The position numbers and the translations under genes were made by a program. 7,488 nt of DNA from an uncultured Collinsella sp. (GTDB lineage: Bacteria > Actinomycetota > Coriobacteriia > Coriobacteriales > Coriobacteriaceae): positions 1-7,488 of the forward strand of contig CATZIG010000098.1 in the NCBI GenBank assembly GCA_958419975.1. The letters are read 5' to 3'. This document shows positions 6,797-7,488 of the stretch, piece by piece (within the stretch, counting starts at the first letter, position 1; each line of letters starts with the position of its first letter). A model generated the notes under the pieces. The model saw nothing but the letters and a program-made list of their open reading frames with translations. It had not been told where the DNA came from and searched no databases.

Positions 6797-6865
6797 TAAC
6801 CTGGCGGGTTTTTTAATACAGAACCGGATGGGCGGTACGGGTAGTCGAATGGACGGCGGAGGTTC

Positions 6866-7488
6866 TTATGCGGCGGAGGCGTCGTCCTCCTCCAGGGCGG
6901 CGAAGAGCTTCTTGCCGTCGAGGAGACGCGTGGTGACGTTTCTCATGCGCCCGATCTCTACGGTACGCAGCGTGTCATCGGCGCCTCGGGCGTCATAGAC
7001 CGTTCCCAGCAAATACGAGATGCCGTCTCGTTGCTTGATGGCAAAGGGGCGGAGTGTCATCCGTGCTACTTCGGTTTCGCCACGTGTCGTGACGCTCGAA
7101 ATATCAAAACTCACCGTGGTTCCGTGGTCGATGGCTTGCTCGATGAGCTCGCAGGTGTCGATGCGCTTGACGGGCGTGCGCGTGGCCTTGGTGGATTTGC
7201 CACCGGCGCTTGGAGCGGGCTCGGGCGCATCGAGGTAGCCGCGAACGTCGGCACTCGCCATGGCGACCAAGTGCTGCGCCATGCTTTTTCGAATGGCGAT
7301 GGGCGTAGAGCGGTTACGCATGACCATGCCGTGGAGCCGGATGATCTCTTCGTCGGTGAGCGGACGGGTCAAGAGCCGATACCCCACGCCGCGTTTGTAC
7401 TCAATTTCGTATCCGGCATGGCGAAGTGCGGAGATGGCGGTGTAGATGCTGCGCCGCGCCGCCGAGAGGGGCATGCGGGCGGGGTCGT
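6866..7488 (-). CDS. Winged-helix WYL-domain transcription regulator (partial, N-terminus beyond right edge)
   Basis: This probably cytoplasmic DNA-binding regulator is open for 207 codons to the right edge, so its start lies outside. The internal ATG at 7472-7474 falls inside the helix-turn-helix and is unlikely to be the real start. The visible part opens with the recognition helix and wing of a DeoR/HTH_11-like domain (RRSIYTAISALRHAGYEI, then the RGVGYRL wing). A linker follows with a Pro/Ala/Gly/Lys-rich patch, and the last 100 or so residues match a WYL ligand-sensing domain: RMTLRPFAIKQRDG, ISYLLGTVYD and VEIGRMRNV. The name-giving W-Y-L reads S-Y-L here, so the tryptophan position is not conserved. 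WYL proteins sense nucleotides or other small ligands in several systems. The importer operon starts 160 bases downstream behind its own candidate promoter. No clear terminator lies between, so partial read-through is possible. Confidence 0.85.
   Translation of the reverse strand, partial: DPARMPLSAARRSIYTAISALRHAGYEIEYKRGVGYRLLTRPLTDEEIIRLHGMVMRNRSTPIAIRKSMAQHLVAMASADVRGYLDAPEPAPSAGGKSTKATRTPVKRIDTCELIEQAIDHGTTVSFDISSVTTRGETEVARMTLRPFAIKQRDGISYLLGTVYDARGADDTLRTVEIGRMRNVTTRLLDGKKLFAALEEDDASAA

Noticed and set aside
6798..6815. Plus-strand terminator-like AACC/GGTT hairpin followed by six T
   Set aside because: The stem is only four base pairs and there is no plus-strand gene upstream to terminate; the A-run on the minus strand is better read as promoter-upstream sequence.
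5599..6816. A 405-codon plus-strand open frame opposite the binding protein
   Set aside because: Its Leu/Gly/Asp/Val-rich product is the usual mirror of a GC-rich gene; the minus strand carries the lipoprotein signal and binding fold.
1..7488. CRISPR array, tRNA, defence island or prophage genes
   Set aside because: No regularly spaced repeats, tRNA-like folds, or nuclease, integrase or phage structural genes were seen; the two hairpin copies are too far apart and too few for an array.

Overview
The window reads as chromosomal DNA from a high-GC Gram-positive bacterium. The best guess is a Coriobacteriia member such as Collinsella. This rests on GC-rich codon use, lipoprotein and wall-anchor style signals, and short hairpin repeats of a kind I associate with such genomes. 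The genus is inference from general knowledge, not from a database match. All seven genes lie on the minus strand, so the window reads right to left.

From the right edge: a WYL-domain transcription regulator that lacks its N-terminus (6866-7488); a gap with a candidate promoter and inverted repeat; then a three-gene ABC importer of the ABC_sub_bind/TrpX type. The importer comprises a lipoprotein binding protein (5725-6705), a hairpin-bearing gap, a permease (4597-5520) and an ATPase (3810-4604) that overlaps the permease end. All three look intact and resemble the streptococcal TrpXYZ tryptophan uptake family, although substrate cannot be read from sequence alone.

Next is a surface 5'-nucleotidase-type metallophosphoesterase (1714-3737) broken by a single frameshift near 3226-3246. 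It still carries a signal peptide, both catalytic domains, a Pro/Thr/Lys-rich stalk and a sortase-like tail whose motif is LVATG instead of LPXTG. A strong terminator (1629-1660) follows. Then come a small MscS-family channel (818-1585) and, at the left edge, the N-terminal 241 residues of a protein resembling the large two-part 'BMP family' binding-protein homologues (1-725).

Two identical 40-base hairpin repeats (780-819 and 3761-3800, 2.9 kb apart) sit directly behind the channel gene and the ATPase gene. The first supplies two of the three stop-codon bases of the channel gene, and the second leaves almost no room for a promoter in front of the nucleotidase gene. These repeats, the broken nucleotidase and the odd sorting signal are the unusual parts. 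I see no CRISPR array, tRNA, rRNA, transposase gene, phage gene or defence system, and no gene-free stretch longer than about 210 bases.
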